Shown: positions 19,401 to 28,033, counted from the stretch's first letter. The stretch is DNA of 64,000 nt from Poritiphilus flavus (GCF_009901585.1 NZ_WXYO01000001.1:310001-374000), one strand, 5' to 3'. Numbers and translations are program-made. The notes: a model not told the origin generated them from the letters alone.

Positions 19401-19621
19401 TTTGAGGCAAGTTTTGAGGCTTTTTTTGCGTAGAGGTATGATGTGTCCAGGTTTACTCCCCTGTAGGCATTGGCCATATCCAACAGCAGTTTTACTTCTG
19501 TCGAGTCCTTTTGACCATGTTCTTCAAGTACGGTGGCTAAGCTGTCTATTTTGTCCCTTAATTGGGCGCGTAGAAGGCAACAATTCAAACAAATAAGACC
19601 AAAAAGGAAGTATTTTCCCAT
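16475..19621 (-). CDS. Hybrid two-component sensor: TPR - histidine kinase - receiver - AraC output
   Basis: 1048 residues, all parts of a one-protein phosphorelay. Signal peptide (about 1-19), TPR repeats (about 35-400, YNLGLLHASVSEYDKAISYY type), coiled coil, membrane segment (LLLAGIFSVLIISLLLF, about 480-500), HisKA with SHEFRTP (His about 539), HATPase with NLLSNAFKF, DTGTGMSG and GTGIGLALV, receiver with phospho-acceptor Asp about 851 (ISDVMMPDMDG), and a C-terminal AraC helix-turn-helix pair (EIGMSRTQLFRKM, VGFNNLSYFTKRFKELF). The TPR-type sensor domain is different from the classical Y_Y_Y/propeller sugar sensors. It is divergent from the lipoprotein/DUF1080 genes at 19829-22621, with an inverted repeat in between, so they may be its targets. 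Confidence 0.95.
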   Translation of the reverse strand: MGKYFLFGLICLNCCLLRAQLRDKIDSLATVLEEHGQKDSTEVKLLLDMANAYRGVNLDTSYLYAKKASKLASKLDYVYGMASANKIKGTYFLYTGVMDSCVFYYEKGQKLFHQIGDLDGVHDINYNLGLLHASVSEYDKAISYYEKDFAYRQELGDTLGIADGYLNIGAVYLYKGDNQKAYKNLTAAIPYFEHAGDYLSVAKVNFNLGTIQWNYSNFDLALKDFFASLEVFEEEGDHYLLASCFENIAGVYENMENYASALKYYRASLHHSEEVGDARLTASNYHSLGVVMDKYAKRDSALYYFDKSLKLSEESDFKDLLSLNYHSLGVLHGKTSFSEGISFLNKSIALKQVIETDNFNLATSLYELGSLQAREREFSEARKSLEEGWNISRLTDSKDIKSKLSFALYELHRSIGNETEALTYLEQYRLLKDSIFDDEANKNIVAREIQYETAKKDQQIQLLTTERELKEAEVMAQEALLKQNTTQRNLLLAGIFSVLIISLLLFRNYKTKLRSEEVANKKQREFAQLRSRFFANVSHEFRTPLTLILGPLKDLLSSPSEDPEHKQSYELMKRNGEKLLGLVNQLLDLAKLESGTLPLQISEDNLNTSLKTIAASFDSWAEHKNIAFQADISDAIAMGWFDGDALEKIINNLLSNAFKFTPENGSVHFRASLVNSTQDGSESVKIEVKDTGTGMSGPEMDKIFDRFYQSDAFRNGTKTGTGIGLALVKELTELHHGSISVDSELSKGTTFTLTLPIAKAAFDVKEIVSIRSITTASKDTGIRSSYQSPEVQSDQPAKKDLPLLLVVEDNDDVRRYIKKQLYQEYNIQEAVNGSEGFNIAERTIPDLIISDVMMPDMDGLSLCKKLKEDEKTSHIPIILLTALASQVSKVEGIETGADAYIVKPFDKKELRARIKNLIAQRKKLREKYSRQLSLQPKALAVTSADERFLEKLVTLVEKHLDDSTFSVEDLAGEIGMSRTQLFRKMRALIDQSPQDFVRDFRLKRAAQLLQKKAGNVSEIAYQVGFNNLSYFTKRFKELFGQTPSEYSG

Positions 19622-19773
19622 GTTTTGTAAATGGAGGTTGTCGGCATTACCACTAAGTTAATGCTAATATCCATCCATTCAACATTTTAAGAACTTATCC
19701 ATGCAGGTATCCTAAGTACCAGAAAATGGAACATCCGTGGCAAAGGAACAGCTTAGGTGCCAATACTTTTATC

Positions 19774-19797
19774 AATACTGTTGACATTGACAGTATT
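19774..19797. promoter_or_regulatory. Inverted repeat in the divergent promoter region
   Basis: AATACTGT - 8 bases - ACAGTATT, perfect 8-bp arms, with the outer ATC/GAT and a further CAATACT copy at 19761-19767 nearby. It lies 32 bp upstream of the start at 19829 and 150 bp upstream of the kinase start at 19621. Spacing fits an operator for the AraC-type output domain of the adjacent hybrid kinase; binding is inferred. Confidence 0.45.
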
Positions 19798-19828
19798 CAG
19801 TTGATAATAACCCTTAAAATTCAAAGTC

Positions 19829-20350
19829 ATGGAAAAAAAGAATCACATTTTGGTCCTTAAAAAGTTTAGATATTTCCTATGTACAGTTTTATGTATAGCC
19901 ATGGGAGCGCTATTAACATCTTGTAGTGAAGATGACGAAGGTCCGGATTGTTCCCTTCAGGGCACAAATTTGTCGGTTTCCGACATTTCAGGTAATTGGA
20001 ACGCGACCACCGCAAACTTCGGGTTGGACGTGACGGGGCCGGTACAGGAAATCGATGTTGTGGCAGAAGGAGGTAGTGTTACCCTGAGCATTCAGTCAGG
20101 AGGTAGGTTTACCCTCAGTATTTCTGAACCTGGAGAGCCAAGTGACAACTCTTCCGGAAGTCTTTGTTTCGATGAAGACCTATTGATCGTCAATTTTGAT
20201 GAGGATGGTCCGGATGAGTATGAGTTTTTCGCAATTCAGTTCAATTCAGGTAGCAATACCTTAACTATTGAAGGCCCCACTACTTTCGATTTTGATGGTG
20301 ATGGTCAGCAGGAACCTGCGCGAGTACTTTTAGTATTAACCAGAAGTTGA
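19829..20350 (+). CDS. Putative lipoprotein
   Basis: 173 residues. Signal peptide with lipobox (GALLTSC, Cys about 32), then a beta-rich domain rich in Gly/Ser/Asp beginning with ISGNWNATT. This size and the W-x-x-T opening resemble the small lipocalin-like or DUF-type lipoproteins common in Flavobacteriia. Similar in architecture to 34544-34957 (there LVGTWSGEISG). Exported to the cell envelope. Function unknown. Confidence 0.8.
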   Translation: MEKKNHILVLKKFRYFLCTVLCIAMGALLTSCSEDDEGPDCSLQGTNLSVSDISGNWNATTANFGLDVTGPVQEIDVVAEGGSVTLSIQSGGRFTLSISEPGEPSDNSSGSLCFDEDLLIVNFDEDGPDEYEFFAIQFNSGSNTLTIEGPTTFDFDGDGQQEPARVLLVLTRS

Positions 20351-20477
20351 ATAATTGTTCGTTTTGTTCATTTCTTATGGTTTACGATAAATTACTTCTT
20401 AAATTGAACTACCTTTTTGTGTAATGCGACAGGAAACTAAGCAAATCAAAAAGGCACACCATCTAGAACTAAAGAAA

Positions 20478-21107
20478 ATGAAAAGACGAATTATCTTTCC
20501 GCTGGCCCTGCTATTCACTTTTTTAACCCAAGGTCAATCTACAAAAGAATGGATCCCATTGTTCAATGGGAAAGACTTAAAGGAATGGAAGGCCAGTGAA
20601 AATCCAGGTACCTTTTCCGTCGTAGACGGGACCATTAAGGCTGCCGGTCCACGTGCTCATTTGTTCTATCAGGGAGAGTTGCAAAATCACGAATTCAAGA
20701 ATTTTGAGTTCAGGTGCCAGGTAAAAACCATGCCAGGATCCAACTCAGGAATTTACTTTCATACCAAATATCAGGAAGAAGGGTGGCCCAGTAAAGGTTA
20801 TGAAGTGCAAGTAAACAATACTCAAGAGGACTGGAGGCGAACAGGCAGTCTGTACGGCATTATAGATACCAGGGAAACTTATGTTAAAGATAATGAGTGG
20901 TATACCGAATCTATCACCGTGACGGATAAGCGTATTGTTGTGAAAATAAACGACATTGTCATTGTAGACTACACTGAGCCTGAAGATCCGGTTCGTGGCG
21001 AAGGCGGTAAGGCCAGAATATTGTCTCAGGGCACCTTTGCCCTTCAGGGGCATGACCCGGGCAGCACCGTTTTCTACAAGGATATTGAAGTAAGGATCCT
21101 TGAATAA
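20478..21107 (+). CDS. DUF1080 protein (3-keto-disaccharide hydrolase family)
   Basis: 209 residues from ATG 20478 (MKRRIIFPLALLFTFL), chosen because it starts a signal peptide; the frame is open 18 codons further back. After export the protein begins with EWIPLFNGKDLKEWK, the hallmark of DUF1080, and contains NSGIYFHTKY, YEVQVNN and ALQGHDPGSTVFYKDIEVR, all typical of the jelly-roll fold. Members hydrolyse 3-keto-glycosides after oxidation of the sugar by a Gfo/Idh/MocA enzyme, which matches the Tat-exported oxidoreductase 44 bp downstream. Periplasmic or outer-membrane location. Confidence 0.9.
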   Translation: MKRRIIFPLALLFTFLTQGQSTKEWIPLFNGKDLKEWKASENPGTFSVVDGTIKAAGPRAHLFYQGELQNHEFKNFEFRCQVKTMPGSNSGIYFHTKYQEEGWPSKGYEVQVNNTQEDWRRTGSLYGIIDTRETYVKDNEWYTESITVTDKRIVVKINDIVIVDYTEPEDPVRGEGGKARILSQGTFALQGHDPGSTVFYKDIEVRILE

Positions 21108-21151
21108 TCCCACGTAGTTTCCATCACCAAAAAGAAAAAACTAATTTAAAA

Positions 21152-22621
21152 TTGCCCACAGTGTCAACTAAAAACCAATCTCAAAAATCTCGAAGAAAAT
21201 TTATCAAGAATAGTGTAATAGCGTCTTCTATTTTTATAGTACCACGCCATGTACTAGGTGGTCAGGGATACCTTGCCCCAAGTGACCGTCTTCATTTGGC
21301 TGCTATTGGCGCCGGTGGTAAGGGAGCTAGTGATATAGCCAACGCTTCTGTCAATGGCAGAGAGCGGGTTGTGGCCTTGTGCGATGTAGATTTTTCAGGA
21401 TCAGCCAAGAGATCTGTGGAACGATTTCCTAAAGCCAAGTTATACGATGATTACCGCAGGATGTTGGATAAGCAGAAAAACATTGATGCGGTAACAATAT
21501 CCACTCCAGACCACGTGCATGGCCCGGCCGCAAAGGCTGCTATGGAACGGGGCATTCATGTCTACGTTCAAAAGCCTTTGACACACAATATTCGTGAGGC
21601 ACGTATTCTTACCGAATTGGCTCGCGAGAAAAAGGTGGTCACCCAGATGGGCAATCAAGGCGGTTCCAACCCATTATTAAATATGGTTCAGGATTGGGTC
21701 GATTCTGATAAACTTGGAAAGATCGCCAAGGTCCAGGTCTGGACCAACAGACCTGTCTGGCCGCAGGGTTATGCTATGCCGGAACCGGATGCCACCCAAA
21801 AGCCGGAGGCACTAAAATGGGATCTTTGGTTAGGGCCTGCATCCGAAAGGCCTTATACCCCAAACCTCCATCCCTTTAATTGGAGGGGCTGGTGGGACTA
21901 CGGTACAGGCGCCCTGGGTGATGTAGGTTGTCATTTGATCGATATCCCCTTCAGAACCTTGGGCCTGAAATATCCAACGGATGCCGAGTGCAGCGTAGGT
22001 TCCGTATTCACACAGATGTGGACCCCTGATTATCACCCTGAAGGTGCTCCGGCAACGTCTTTTATTACCCTGCATTTTGAGGCAACAGACAAGAGCAAAG
22101 CACCTATTGAAATGACCTGGAGTGATGGAGGCATAAGACCCTCTCATCCGGACATCATACCCTCAGAATATGGTATTGGTGGCACCAATAGCGCCAATGG
22201 AGTGCTTATTATCGGTGAAAAAGGTATTATCTCAACAAATATCAATGATAGTTCTCCCTTGATGCCAAAGTTGTTCCTGAACGATGGTACCATGGAACTC
22301 GGCCCTGAGATTGAGGATAATGAAGAACCGGAATATGGGCATCAACGCAAGTGGGTGGACGCCTGTAAGGCCGGATTTGATAGCGAAGAACACAAGGGCC
22401 TTACCTCATCTTTCGACTATGCAGGGCCTATGACAGAGACTGTTTTGATGGGCAATCTGGCGATACGAAGCTATATGCTAAGACGGGAACTCCAGGAAGG
22501 GCAAATGGAGTTCTTTGGTAGAAAAAAGCTGTTATGGGACGGTGAAAATATGCGGATCACCAATCTGGAAGAGGCGAATCAATTTGTAAGCAGGGAGTAT
22601 CGCGAAGGCTGGAAAATGTAA
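21152..22621 (+). CDS. Tat-exported Gfo/Idh/MocA oxidoreductase
   Basis: 489 residues from TTG 21152; GTG 21161 is an equally good start, and no ATG precedes the signal. N-terminal twin-arginine signal (SRRKFIKNS), then a Rossmann domain (AAIGAGGKGASDI; VVALCDVD), the conserved VTISTPDHVHGPAAKAAMERG and YVQKPLTHNIREA (Lys of the family EKP-type motif) and a C-terminal alpha/beta domain with DVGCHLIDIPF. Periplasmic members oxidise sugars at C3 or use tightly bound NAD(P). Its pairing with DUF1080 indicates the 3-keto-glycoside route. Substrate unknown. Confidence 0.92.
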   Translation: MPTVSTKNQSQKSRRKFIKNSVIASSIFIVPRHVLGGQGYLAPSDRLHLAAIGAGGKGASDIANASVNGRERVVALCDVDFSGSAKRSVERFPKAKLYDDYRRMLDKQKNIDAVTISTPDHVHGPAAKAAMERGIHVYVQKPLTHNIREARILTELAREKKVVTQMGNQGGSNPLLNMVQDWVDSDKLGKIAKVQVWTNRPVWPQGYAMPEPDATQKPEALKWDLWLGPASERPYTPNLHPFNWRGWWDYGTGALGDVGCHLIDIPFRTLGLKYPTDAECSVGSVFTQMWTPDYHPEGAPATSFITLHFEATDKSKAPIEMTWSDGGIRPSHPDIIPSEYGIGGTNSANGVLIIGEKGIISTNINDSSPLMPKLFLNDGTMELGPEIEDNEEPEYGHQRKWVDACKAGFDSEEHKGLTSSFDYAGPMTETVLMGNLAIRSYMLRRELQEGQMEFFGRKKLLWDGENMRITNLEEANQFVSREYREGWKM

Positions 22622-22760
22622 CTTGCTAAACACAGGTCCGTGTAATGAGCTATTGACCTGACGCTCGGGTCAGCCCGGACGAGTAATCCCGAATGCCTGA
22701 TATGAAGTCCATTACCTTCTTAATCGTTCGAATGAGGTTGGAAACCCTTCAAAGATCAGT

Positions 22761-24188
22761 CTAAAAACTTCTATATTCTGAGTCTAAATATTTGTTCGCT
22801 TCTTTTTCCGTGAACGCTCCTTGCTCCGCATTCCAATGAAGTGTTTTACCCGGAAAACGTCCGGCTATTACACCCAATAGTATGGTTTCTGTCAGTTTTG
22901 AAGCATACGAAAAAGGCGCGGTACAGGTATCTTTTCCCAGGCATGCATCAATAAACTGATGATAGTGTTTTGGACCTTCCGATTCATAATTACGTATCGG
23001 TTCGCCCATATCATACGTACTGTGCACCTGTGATATCTCTTTGGAAATGTCTACATATTTTCCATCGACGATTTTCCTTGGCAATTGCATAAAATGAGGC
23101 AACAAGAGACGTCCTTGTTCACCGACAAACATCGCTCCTTGTTCTGGTAATTCCCCCTCTTGAGCTTCTTTGGCATTCAAGGACATTTTATCCTCCATCG
23201 ACTGCTCTCTTTTATCTGACATGCCGTCTTTTTCTGAAATCGATCCGGGTAATTTTAGATCCTCATGCATTTTAGGAACCCCCGGGCCATCATACCAGAT
23301 CCATTTCAGGCTCTTCGCGGTGTATTCTGTACCCGGAAATTCGTATGTGACCGTATTATTCTCCGGATACGCAAATCCATTGGGTTCTCTACATTCGTTT
23401 TTAATGGTGAGCGGTACATCTAAAGCAAGCGCATTATACGGAGTGTCAAAAATATGCACCCCCATATCTCCTAAGGTTCCACAACCATAATCCACTAATT
23501 TTCTCCAGTTACCAGGATGGTAGTAGCCCTTTTTATAAGGTCTTTCCTGGGATGTCCCCAACCAAAGATTCCAATCTAAACTATCGGGAACAGGGTCACT
23601 TCCCTGTGGAGTTGGACCATTGTATCCCCAATTTTTGGGGGACCATGCATGAACCGTATGAACTTTGCCGATAATACCCGATTGTATGAGCAACGTAGCC
23701 AATTTATAATCATAAAAGGAATGAACCTGTATACCCATCTGGGTTACCAGATTCATTTCCTCAGCTAGTTTGCGCATAACCCTTGCTTCAGTAACATGAT
23801 GTGTCAAGGGTTTCTGGCAGTAAACCGGTTTGCCCATCTTCATTGCCGTTATCGATGCCGGAGCATGCGTATGGTCTGGGGTTGAAACTATTACCGCATC
23901 GATCTTATCACCCATGGTCCGTAATAATTCCCTGTAGTCGGAAAATGTCTTGGCCTCAGGGAACATTTTTTTGGCGGCCTTAAGGTAATTGGAGTCTACA
24001 TCGCAAAGCGCGGTAACTTTCACTTGACTATGAGAAGAAATTGCCTTTAAGTCCTCAAATCCCATATTACCTACCCCTATGTGTGCTGTTCGGACCTCAT
24101 TTAGTGTATTGTACGGCCATGCCCACGAAGGCAAAATAGTGAGCGATGAAACTGAAAGTATGGACTTTAGAAAATCTCTTTTGTTCAT
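22761..24188 (-). CDS. Gfo/Idh/MocA oxidoreductase with export signal
   Basis: 475 residues, a paralogue of the protein at 21152-22621 facing it across a 139-bp spacer. N terminus MNKRDFLKSILSVSSL is a Tat-like signal with KR in place of RR. Rossmann region (IGVGNMGFEDLKAI; VTALCDVD), VIVSTPDHTHAPASITAMKMG, YCQKPLTHHVTEA and DMGVHIFDTPYNAL are clear. Probably another periplasmic sugar dehydrogenase or a cofactor-containing isomerase of the same pathway. Substrate unknown. Confidence 0.92.
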   Translation of the reverse strand: MNKRDFLKSILSVSSLTILPSWAWPYNTLNEVRTAHIGVGNMGFEDLKAISSHSQVKVTALCDVDSNYLKAAKKMFPEAKTFSDYRELLRTMGDKIDAVIVSTPDHTHAPASITAMKMGKPVYCQKPLTHHVTEARVMRKLAEEMNLVTQMGIQVHSFYDYKLATLLIQSGIIGKVHTVHAWSPKNWGYNGPTPQGSDPVPDSLDWNLWLGTSQERPYKKGYYHPGNWRKLVDYGCGTLGDMGVHIFDTPYNALALDVPLTIKNECREPNGFAYPENNTVTYEFPGTEYTAKSLKWIWYDGPGVPKMHEDLKLPGSISEKDGMSDKREQSMEDKMSLNAKEAQEGELPEQGAMFVGEQGRLLLPHFMQLPRKIVDGKYVDISKEISQVHSTYDMGEPIRNYESEGPKHYHQFIDACLGKDTCTAPFSYASKLTETILLGVIAGRFPGKTLHWNAEQGAFTEKEANKYLDSEYRSF

Positions 24189-24403
24189 AATCGAAGTAGT
24201 TATAGTTTTTTAATTTTTGTATCCTTAAACCATATGGGGCTGGCATGGTCTTGCAATCCAAACTGGTTCCTAAAGTTAATATATTGATGGTTAGCTGGTT
24301 AAAAAGATTGGATTTTTTCAATTTCCTACTTCCTTTATCACTATATCGTGACGTATAGTTCTCCCTTCCAGAACCTCTTTTCTACTTCTTTTTAGAGCTG
24401 GTT

Positions 24404-25180
24404 TTACTCTTCACTATGCCTTATCTCGTCAAATGGAGAGTTTTTATTCTTCCTGAAATCGAAGCTGCCATAGAAGAACAGTCGCAAAGTATGATTAAGA
24501 TTGTAAACATTACCTGCAGCGAGTTGCTGATAGACCATCATATATCCACAATCCACTTTCCAATTCTTATTTAATTTATGCTTTATGCCAACAGTCAACC
24601 TGTTCTGGTTAAAGGTATTAAAGACCACATCTTCACCAAAATTAAGGTGTATTTCATTGGCTAATATTAATTCTGTGGGTCCGTCCTGTTTAAAGGGAAA
24701 TCCGGCACTGACCAGAAATCGAAGGCGGTTGACAAAAAAATCGTCGTTTAAGGATTGACCATCCATCACATTGTTGAAAAAGCGTTGCTCTATTCTAATC
24801 CTGAATAAGGCGTTCAGCTTTTCATAGCGTCTGGATAAACTTAACTGCTGGTAAATTCTATTCTCGTTTTGGAAATTGTCCCAGTCACCGGTTGGAGTCA
24901 ACCAAAGGTGCGCATAACCCGCTGCTAACCGTAGATTAGCATTTAAATAGTACTGGCCGCCAAAACGAAGGAAGTAGAAATTCGGGTCCGCTACAAAATT
25001 GTTTCTGCGAATATGAATATCATTCAATATGGCCCAACGACTGGCAATTCTGAATAGATTATTGGTTGAAATCCAAAATTGAGCATTTTCATTTACCACT
25101 CTTTCAGGTAACTCCTGACCATAAGATGAGGGACCTGACAAAAACAATACTAAGGCTGCAGCAATAACGAAAGATCTCAA
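24404..25180 (-). CDS. DUF2490-type outer-membrane protein
   Basis: 258 residues from TTG 25180, the only start that includes the signal peptide (SFVIAAALVLFLSGPSSYGQ). The mature part has amphipathic strands (AQFWISTNNLFRIASRW, RLAAGYAHLWLTP, ISLSRRYEKLN-like patterns), an internal NRLRFLVSAGFPF strand and an aromatic end typical of small beta-barrels. DUF2490 members are outer-membrane proteins of unknown function. It directly follows the truncated kinase fragment in the same frame. Confidence 0.75.
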   Translation of the reverse strand: MRSFVIAAALVLFLSGPSSYGQELPERVVNENAQFWISTNNLFRIASRWAILNDIHIRRNNFVADPNFYFLRFGGQYYLNANLRLAAGYAHLWLTPTGDWDNFQNENRIYQQLSLSRRYEKLNALFRIRIEQRFFNNVMDGQSLNDDFFVNRLRFLVSAGFPFKQDGPTELILANEIHLNFGEDVVFNTFNQNRLTVGIKHKLNKNWKVDCGYMMVYQQLAAGNVYNLNHTLRLFFYGSFDFRKNKNSPFDEIRHSEE

Positions 25181-25204
25181 CTGAATTAATTTGAAGCAGC
25201 AAAT

Positions 25205-25372
25205 TTAGTAGTTGCCGATATATCTTTTCATCGTTTCAACGAAAAAGCTTTCTCCTTTCCCGATATTTTGACATATCAAATCGACATCAATAGGCCATAC
25301 CACATCTATACCATGCACATTTTGACATCCGGTAGCATCGTCATCGATAATGATGAACTGATCTTTATTCAT
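25205..25372 (-). pseudogene. N-terminal fragment of a four-carbon acid sugar kinase
   Basis: 55 codons from ATG 25372 to TAA 25205. The ATG overlaps the TGA of the upstream glycoside hydrolase gene (ATGA), as in a normal operon. The start FIIIDDDATGCQNVHGIDVV is the typical DDDPTGxQxVHxxxVL opening of the four-carbon acid sugar kinase family (DUF1537; OtnK, DtnK, OiaK). The intact family has about 400-450 residues, so nearly all of the protein is missing, and the next gene starts 24 bp further on. Known members phosphorylate D-threonate, L-erythronate-type acids or 3-oxo-isoapionate. A deletion remnant is the simplest reading. Confidence 0.65.
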
Positions 25373-27054
25373 TCTTTGGTTTTTTCAAAATGAAACAATA
25401 CCGCTCGTGAATCGGGTGAATCAAACAGGAACTCACCATTAGCATTTTCGGCGATCACTTTTTTCTCCATCGCAATCGCATCGAATCGGGTGACAGTCCA
25501 GTTTCCTTCTGGAAGAAATGCATGAATATCTTTAACGGCCATATTCGTACCGAGCAAAAAGGCGTCTTGTCCCGCGTGCATGGCCCTGAAGTCCTCGCTC
25601 ACCTCATAGAATATAGCCGTCCTGGAACCAGGAAAGCCTTTCTTGTAGCTCACATCGGTGGCGAAACTTGGTTCCATTTTCCAAAATCCGATATTTTCAT
25701 CTATCTGTTGACGGAACCATCTGAGGTTATCAGCGGAAGTGTGCTCTTCGGCGCTGAAGTTACCAGAGAAGTAATGGCCCTCTTTGGATGACGGGTGCTT
25801 ATAAGCAGTAGAACCATAACCCCCACCCAGGAACGCACCTAAAATGGCTTCAATTACATCACCTTCTGTCCAACCATCTCCTGCTCCCTCATAGGCTAAC
25901 TCGTCATTGAAAACGGGTTTGCGATCTCCTATCCAATAGTTAAGGTTATTGCAGTCCGCTGAATTTTTAATGTATTTCATTTTGTTTTGGATGATGATAT
26001 GATCGTTCCAGTCATCCGGAATGTTTAGCCGATGATGCCAGTGACCCTGGTCAGCATGGACACTCAGTGGAAGGTTGTATGGCATTAAATCTCTGGTCAC
26101 CTCTCCTACCTGAACCATATATCCCGGTGTAAATTTTGGCTTTCTTATATCGTATTCATTGGAGAGGCAAAGCCATACATTTGGATAACTTCCATACCTG
26201 GCGATAATGTATTTCAGAAATGGTTTATAATCTCCTCCATTTTCACCAGCGCGCAAGGGTGATCGCGCATTTTCAGAATCAGGACCATTCATAATCACGT
26301 CGGCAATCACATCACTGTCATAGCAGGTTTTTACCGCCAGGTCAACACGCTCCATAAACCACTCAGGGTTGGGGCGGTGACCAAAATCCCCATTATCCGT
26401 AGGTTTTCCAGAAGAATCAAGGAAGGGCTTCTCCGTGGGATGTGGATAGATATCTCCGGTAATGGCAAACCTCAGTTTATTAAAATATGCCGCACTTTGT
26501 ACGGCATCATCCAGAATATTTCCACCTGTAGGTTCAAGGTTCTTCTTCGTCTCCGACAAAAACGAATACATCGTATTCCCAATGATATAGGGGTGCGATC
26601 CGTCAGACCTTTTGTACCATCGCTGACCTTTGGATTCCGCATCTACAGACCAAAAGCCGGAATGATCGGAAGAACTACATTCTAGTGTATAACCCTGTTG
26701 TTGGCCTTCCAGCTTTATGTCATTGGAAGTGACTTCCGCGAGCATCCATTTGCCCGGTTTGGTCGGGCAAAACCGTACCTTGAATACATCGCCTGAGGCT
26801 CCTCCTTTCCCATCCCCATCATAGAATCCATAAATTTTGTAGGACGGTTCCCCGCTTTCATGGACCCATTTTGTGACTAATTCTATGTCCCTTACAGGGT
26901 TGTCTGTAGCCTTATACTGCGATCCGTTGAACTGAAGTTCCACCACTTCATATTGGCGTGCTTCCTGGCCAAAAGAGACATCAATAAAAATGAGCAGTAA
27001 TCCCAAAAACAGATATTTGGTTCTACAGATGACCTGGTAGATGGCTTTTCTCAT
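25369..27054 (-). CDS. DUF5060-containing glycoside hydrolase (clan-A like)
   Basis: 561 residues. Signal peptide (about 1-29), N-terminal DUF5060 beta-sandwich (YEVVELQFNG; YKIYGFYDGDGKGG; VRFCPTKPGKWML, about 30-130), then a TIM-barrel glycoside hydrolase domain (HPYIIGNTMYSFL onward) and a C-terminal beta domain. Candidate acid/base Glu is in LCLSNEYDIRK and the nucleophile Glu in VFNDELAYEG. Related DUF4038-type families include GH140 apiosidases; the exact activity is not readable. Only 1 bp separates it from the dehydrogenase gene upstream, and its stop overlaps the truncated kinase. Exported. Confidence 0.82.
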   Translation of the reverse strand: MRKAIYQVICRTKYLFLGLLLIFIDVSFGQEARQYEVVELQFNGSQYKATDNPVRDIELVTKWVHESGEPSYKIYGFYDGDGKGGASGDVFKVRFCPTKPGKWMLAEVTSNDIKLEGQQQGYTLECSSSDHSGFWSVDAESKGQRWYKRSDGSHPYIIGNTMYSFLSETKKNLEPTGGNILDDAVQSAAYFNKLRFAITGDIYPHPTEKPFLDSSGKPTDNGDFGHRPNPEWFMERVDLAVKTCYDSDVIADVIMNGPDSENARSPLRAGENGGDYKPFLKYIIARYGSYPNVWLCLSNEYDIRKPKFTPGYMVQVGEVTRDLMPYNLPLSVHADQGHWHHRLNIPDDWNDHIIIQNKMKYIKNSADCNNLNYWIGDRKPVFNDELAYEGAGDGWTEGDVIEAILGAFLGGGYGSTAYKHPSSKEGHYFSGNFSAEEHTSADNLRWFRQQIDENIGFWKMEPSFATDVSYKKGFPGSRTAIFYEVSEDFRAMHAGQDAFLLGTNMAVKDIHAFLPEGNWTVTRFDAIAMEKKVIAENANGEFLFDSPDSRAVLFHFEKTKE

Positions 27055-27055
27055 A

Positions 27056-28033
27056 TTAAACGAAATTTGGGTTTATTGTATGAATCATCGGTTTGCCGGA
27101 TAGCCCTTGGATGATATTATGTGCACATATCTCGCCCATTTTTTTTCTTGTTTCCATAGTCGCAGATCCTATATGTGGTGTGACCACCACATTGCTCATA
27201 GACAATAGTGGGTTATCGGACCTCATGGGTTCCGGATTGGTCACATCCAGTCCGGAACCCGCTATTTCCCTTTGGTTTAAGGCTTGGATGAGGTCCTCTT
27301 CGACATGGATACCCCCTCTGGCCGCATTAATGAAGAATGCGGTAGATTTCATTCTTTGAAACGTCTGTTTATTAAATATTCCTGCGGTGCGCTCCGTAAT
27401 CGGGCAATGAGCAGAAAGAAAATCACTACTTTCAAGCAGGTCTTCCCAACTCACATACGCTGCACCTAGTCTGTCTTCCACTTCCTCGTTTCGATTCCTG
27501 GAATTATAAATGATCTCCATATCAAAGCCTAGTCTGGCCTTTTTAGCTACAAGACTGCCAATCCGTCCCATCCCGAATATTCCGAGTGTCTTTCCCGAAA
27601 GATCTGTACCTAAATGCTTCATCGGATCAAAATGTGTCCATTCTCCACGTCTTATGGCCTGATTGGCCGATAGGATATTCCTTGAACACGCCAGCAGTAG
27701 CGCTATGGTTAATTCGGCCGTTGAGTTACTCAAAACCTCGGGAGTATACCCTATAGGAATCCTTCTTCTATTCGCCTCAGAAAGATCAATATTTTCAAAA
27801 CCTACTGCGTAATTGCTGATCGCGCGTAATTGAGGACATGATTTAAAAAAGAAGGCATCAAGCTTGTCTCTTACAAGACTGATCAATGCACAGGCCTCTT
27901 GACAATTTTCAATGACCTCTTCTTGAGAAGGTCTTCGATCCTCCTTCCATTTTTTCGTTCTCAAACCAGCTTCTTCCAGTAGCTGGAAAGTTACCGGATG
28001 AACAGGACCTGAAATGAAAACTACTCCGTCCAT
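27056..28033 (-). CDS. D-2-hydroxyacid dehydrogenase
   Basis: 325 residues, normal length. NAD(P)-binding motif GIFGMGRIGSLVAKKA (about 150-165), catalytic Arg/Glu/His of the family in NAARGGIHVEEDLI and VVVTPHIGSATMETR, with the substrate-loop VGFENIDL near 80. Similar to glyoxylate/hydroxypyruvate and 2-ketogluconate reductases; reduces 2-oxoacids with NAD(P)H in the cytoplasm. In an operon with a glycoside hydrolase and a (decayed) acid sugar kinase it may act on a sugar acid. Its ATG lies inside the 3' end of an upstream decayed frame. Confidence 0.92.
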   Translation of the reverse strand: MDGVVFISGPVHPVTFQLLEEAGLRTKKWKEDRRPSQEEVIENCQEACALISLVRDKLDAFFFKSCPQLRAISNYAVGFENIDLSEANRRRIPIGYTPEVLSNSTAELTIALLLACSRNILSANQAIRRGEWTHFDPMKHLGTDLSGKTLGIFGMGRIGSLVAKKARLGFDMEIIYNSRNRNEEVEDRLGAAYVSWEDLLESSDFLSAHCPITERTAGIFNKQTFQRMKSTAFFINAARGGIHVEEDLIQALNQREIAGSGLDVTNPEPMRSDNPLLSMSNVVVTPHIGSATMETRKKMGEICAHNIIQGLSGKPMIHTINPNFV

